Below are positions 22,428 through 24,685 of a DNA stretch of 24,685 nucleotides, piece after piece; position 1 is the stretch's first letter; each line of letters starts with the position of its first letter. The notes beneath the pieces are model-generated. The model made no database searches. It was not told where the DNA came from and saw only the letters and a program-made list of their open reading frames with translations. This stretch comes from UBA5738 sp049641805. GTDB taxonomy: Bacteria > Patescibacteriota > Minisyncoccia > Minisyncoccales > UBA5738. Made by a program: the position numbers and the translations under genes. The stretch covers positions 1-24,685 of the forward strand of contig JBARNX010000030.1 of assembly GCA_049641805.1 (NCBI GenBank), written 5' to 3'.

Positions 22428-23342
22428 TTACGCGCCAAACATTTCCGTGCTCAAATATTTTTCTCCGCGGTCGGGAAACACGGTTACAATTATGCCTTTT
22501 TTAATTTTTTGCGCGTATTTTATCGCCATTGCCATCGCCGCGCCCGAACTGGCGCCGACAAACAGCCCTTCTTTTTGCGCCAAATCCCTGGCTGTGGCAA
22601 AAGCTCCCGCGGAATCAACATCTATAACGATATCAATTAGCGACCTTGAATGATCCGCGCAAGGCAGGCTTGGGCAGAGGATTGGCGGAACATAACCGTC
22701 TTTGATTGATTTTAACCCTTCAATTTTTTCTCCCGGAATGGGCTGGATTCCGACCACGCGCACATTGGGCCAACTCTCCCGCAAACTTCGGGCAATCCCG
22801 GTTATCGTTCCTCCCGTTCCCACACCGGCAATGAAATAGTTGACTTCTCCGTCGATCTCATTGATTATTTCCTTGCCGGTCGTCCGATAGTGAATATCGC
22901 AATTCTGCTGATTTTCGAATTGGTTGAGCATCACCAGATTCCCGTCGGCGGCAACCATTGTTTTCACTTTTTTTATAGCCGCGTCGCGCCATTCTTCGGG
23001 TTTGACCAAAATCAGTTCCGCGCCGAAAGCCTTGATCATTTTTCGGCGTTCAACGCTCATATGTTCAGGCATCATAATAATAACCTTGTAACCTTTCATG
23101 GCCGCCACCATCGCGACGCTGATGCCGGTATTTCCGCTGGTCGGTTCGATTATGGTTTGCTCTTTTTTCAGCCGGCCGGTCTTTTCCGCGTCTTCGATCA
23201 TCGCCAAAGCAATTCTGTCTTTGATCGACCCAGTAGGATTGAAACCCTCAAGTTTGGCGAATATTTTAACATTCGGGTTGGGATTCAGTTTTTTGATTTC
23301 CACCAGAGGGGTGTTTCCGATCAGCGAAAGTATTGAATTCAT
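22428..23342 (-). CDS. cysK: cysteine synthase, copy 2
   Basis: 304 residues (MNSILSLIGNTPLVEIKKL), the more canonical member: PLP lysine K41 in NPTGSIKDR, substrate loop TSGNTG (68-73), GTGGTITG (175-182), SSGAA, and the end FPDRGEKYLSTEMF. The two tandem copies are alike along their entire length (for example the same KIFAKLEGFNP / KTFAKLEGFNP and AMIEDAEKTGRL blocks), so they arose by duplication. No serine acetyltransferase is encoded in the window. It has its own promoter, leader peptide and attenuator, separate from those of copy 1. Confidence 0.96.
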   Translation of the reverse strand: MNSILSLIGNTPLVEIKKLNPNPNVKIFAKLEGFNPTGSIKDRIALAMIEDAEKTGRLKKEQTIIEPTSGNTGISVAMVAAMKGYKVIIMMPEHMSVERRKMIKAFGAELILVKPEEWRDAAIKKVKTMVAADGNLVMLNQFENQQNCDIHYRTTGKEIINEIDGEVNYFIAGVGTGGTITGIARSLRESWPNVRVVGIQPIPGEKIEGLKSIKDGYVPPILCPSLPCADHSRSLIDIVIDVDSAGAFATARDLAQKEGLFVGASSGAAMAMAIKYAQKIKKGIIVTVFPDRGEKYLSTEMFGA

Positions 23343-23390
23343 ATTGTTAGTGATTAATTATCGCATTTAATTTAATTGTTAAACTCCAAA

Positions 23391-23415
23391 CAAAACGCCT
23401 CTTTTGCGAGAGGCG
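23391..23415 (-). terminator. attenuator hairpin before cysteine synthase 2
   Basis: On the minus strand CGCCTCT (23409-23415) pairs with AGAGGCG (23396-23402) around a 6-nt loop, followed by TTTTG. The alternative partner of its 5' arm is GAGAAGCGG at 23436-23444 (8 of 9 pairs). Confidence 0.85.
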
Positions 23416-23446
23416 GATGGATTAACAAAACAAAACCGCTTCTCGT

Positions 23447-23500
23447 TCAAAAGAGGCTCATACAGACACAGGCGATTTTCTTTCCCCGATGATTTTCCAT
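23447..23500 (-). CDS. Cys leader peptide of cysteine synthase 2
   Basis: 17 codons, MENHRGKKIACVCMSLF, with Cys codons TGT at positions 11 and 13. It starts about 8 nt from the predicted transcript start. Its last codons (AGC CTC TTT TGA) form region 1, which pairs with region 2 (23436-23444) and resembles the terminator arm. A ribosome held at Cys 11-13 covers region 1, which frees region 2 to capture the terminator 5' arm. This is the trp/his-operon logic applied to cysteine. Confidence 0.8.
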   Translation of the reverse strand: MENHRGKKIACVCMSLF

Positions 23501-23514
23501 AAATTAACAATAAA

Positions 23515-23545
23515 TTTATATTAACAAAAGATGGTTCATTGTCAA
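23515..23545 (-). promoter_or_regulatory. promoter of the cysteine synthase 2 leader
   Basis: TTGACA (23540-23545) and TATAAA (23515-23520) with a 19-nt spacer, or AATATA at 17 nt. The leader to the cysteine synthase start is about 165 nt. Confidence 0.65.
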
Positions 23546-23606
23546 TATATCGCTCAAAGAAAGGATGTGGTAAACTTAAGATACAACATCATTTAATCAT
23601 AAACAA

Positions 23607-24218
23607 ATGAATAAATTCGACGCGATCATCGCCGCGGCCATCGGCGAAGCCACAGCATGGTATTTTATCAATCTTTTGGGTGAACAAGGCGCGGTGGAAA
23701 AATTGGGAGGGTTGGGACAATATCTATGGTCGTTGGCGATAATTTTTCCGGTACTGGCCGCGCTGGCGCTGTGGATCGCTTCGCTGATCGGCAAGAAATT
23801 CGTTTCTATTTACCAGCTGGCCAAATTTTTGCTCATTGGCGTAATCGCCACGATTTTTGATCTGGGAACATTGGCGTTTTTCATTAATGTCTCGCAAATA
23901 AGCTCGGGTTTGGGATTCAACTTGTTTAAAGGCGCATCATTTATCATCGCCACGGTTTTAAAATATATCCCGGACAAATACTGGGCCTTTAAAAAGAAAG
24001 AATCGGCCAATGTCAAAAAAGAATTTATTCGTTTCTTCGCGGTTACGCTTATCGGTTTGGGAGTAAATGTGTTTATTGCCAATTTCATCGTTAATGTGAT
24101 GGGCCCGCAATTCGGCCTACCGGCCAAACTCTGGGCAAACCTCGGCGGCATCGGCGCCACGATCGTAACCTTTGCCTGGAACTTCATCGGCTATAAGTTT
24201 ATCGTTTTCAAAAAATAA
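23607..24218 (+). CDS. GtrA-family membrane protein
   Basis: 203 residues. The C-terminal 130 residues form a GtrA-like four-helix membrane domain: QLAKFLLIGVIATIFDLGTLAFF (about 71-93), GASFIIATVLKYIPDKYWAFK, then a helix from EFIRFFAVTLIGLGVNVFIANFIV and the last helix with WNFIGYKFIVFKK. GtrA proteins are thought to flip or move lipid-linked sugars for cell-surface glycans. An extra N-terminal part (about 1-65) has one or two more helices, which is longer than the basic family. The stop codon lies 1 nt before dnaX, so the two are probably co-transcribed. No SD. Confidence 0.88.
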   Translation: MNKFDAIIAAAIGEATAWYFINLLGEQGAVEKLGGLGQYLWSLAIIFPVLAALALWIASLIGKKFVSIYQLAKFLLIGVIATIFDLGTLAFFINVSQISSGLGFNLFKGASFIIATVLKYIPDKYWAFKKKESANVKKEFIRFFAVTLIGLGVNVFIANFIVNVMGPQFGLPAKLWANLGGIGATIVTFAWNFIGYKFIVFKK

Positions 24219-24219
24219 A

Positions 24220-24685
24220 ATGGAAAATTTAGTTTTATACCGAAAATACCGACCACAGAAGTTCGCGGATGTCGCCGGACAAGACCATGTGACGGTTACG
24301 ATTCAAAACGAGATTAAAAGCGGGCATATCGCCCACGCGTATTTGTTTTCCGGGCCGCGCGGGTGCGGCAAAACCACTACGGCGCGGATTATTGCCAAAG
24401 CCGTAAATTGTCTGAACCGCAAAGAGGGAAGCGCCGAACCCTGCAATAAGTGCGCCAATTGTTTGGAGATTTCCAGCGGCCGAGCCATTGACCTGATTGA
24501 GATCGATGCGGCTTCGCATCGCGGCATCGACGACATCCGCGAATTGCGCGAAGGCATTAAATTCGCGCCCACCAAACTGAAATACAAAGTGTTCATCATT
24601 GACGAATGCCATCAGTTATCCAAAGATGCCTCCAACGCTTTGCTCAAAACCTTGGAGGAGCCGCCGGCACACGCCATCTTTATTC
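24220..24685 (+). CDS. dnaX: DNA polymerase III subunit gamma/tau (5' part, runs off window)
   Basis: The clamp-loader motor ATPase. The visible 155 residues begin MENLVLYRKYRPQKFADVAGQ, the standard DnaX start. P-loop GPRGCGKTTT (45-54), zinc site C64...C75xxC78xxC81, Walker B VFIIDECHQL (124-133), and sensor-region LLKTLEEPPAH. The gene continues beyond base 24685. Start ATG 24220 is one base after the GtrA stop. Confidence 0.97.
   Translation, partial: MENLVLYRKYRPQKFADVAGQDHVTVTIQNEIKSGHIAHAYLFSGPRGCGKTTTARIIAKAVNCLNRKEGSAEPCNKCANCLEISSGRAIDLIEIDAASHRGIDDIRELREGIKFAPTKLKYKVFIIDECHQLSKDASNALLKTLEEPPAHAIFI

Noticed and set aside
23343..23515. T-box or SAM-type riboswitch before cysteine synthase genes
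   Set aside because: No T-box core (AGGGTGG-ACCGCG) or SAM-box sequence was found; the Cys-codon peptide explains the layout better.

Overview
The window most likely comes from a Candidate Phyla Radiation (Patescibacteria) bacterium, probably Parcubacteria-like. The reasons are a strongly divergent 16S rRNA gene with an insertion in the V1 helix, small tightly packed genes with very few Shine-Dalgarno (SD) motifs, four-helix-bundle (S23-family) proteins, a GtrA protein, and many short palindromic repeats in the gaps. The standard genetic code fits every gene read. No phage, CRISPR array or complete insertion sequence was seen.

Layout. 1-6528 (mostly + strand): a 50-residue putative zinc-binding protein, uvrA, a NYN-domain nuclease-like protein, rmuC, an S23-family protein and rplU (L21). 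6549-9743 (- strand): a coiled-coil protein, a 172-bp MITE-like element, recR, a second S23-family protein and dnaB. 9996-11786 (+): an unknown 168-residue protein, a small protein paired with a retropepsin-like protease, and a 31-residue Lys/Cys-rich protein. 11787-13830: a solitary 16S rRNA gene with a 24-bp pre-rRNA processing stem. 13886-16251: a small membrane protein, hicBA, a Cys-rich anchored protein, a YbaK-domain protein and tRNA-Ile. 16271-17808: an OFA-type MFS transporter (-) and tRNA-Ala. 18149-20934: an LPNTG-anchored surface protein with a DUF3494 ice-binding-like domain, and a class E/F-like sortase. 21003-23545: a degraded TM-helix protein and two tandem cysteine synthases (-). 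23607-24685: GtrA and the 5' part of dnaX.

Main discovery. Each of the two cysteine synthase genes is preceded by its own promoter, a 17-18 codon open frame that carries a Cys-Val-Cys run, and a terminator hairpin just before the gene. A segment between peptide and terminator can pair with the 5' arm of the terminator. This is the architecture of ribosome-mediated transcription attenuation sensing charged tRNA-Cys, in two diverged copies (GKKSICVC and GKKIACVC).

Second theme: translation initiation. The 16S rRNA ends GGATCA-ATTAATTT, with the CCTCC anti-SD absent. Several genes have promoters whose -10 box lies only 6-13 nt from the start codon, so their mRNAs should be leaderless or nearly so; the two Cys leader peptides also start about 8-9 nt from the predicted transcript start. 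Only three genes carry a good GGAGG (440, 9996, 13886), and all three are small accessory genes. Function assignments come from reading motifs by eye; no database search was run.
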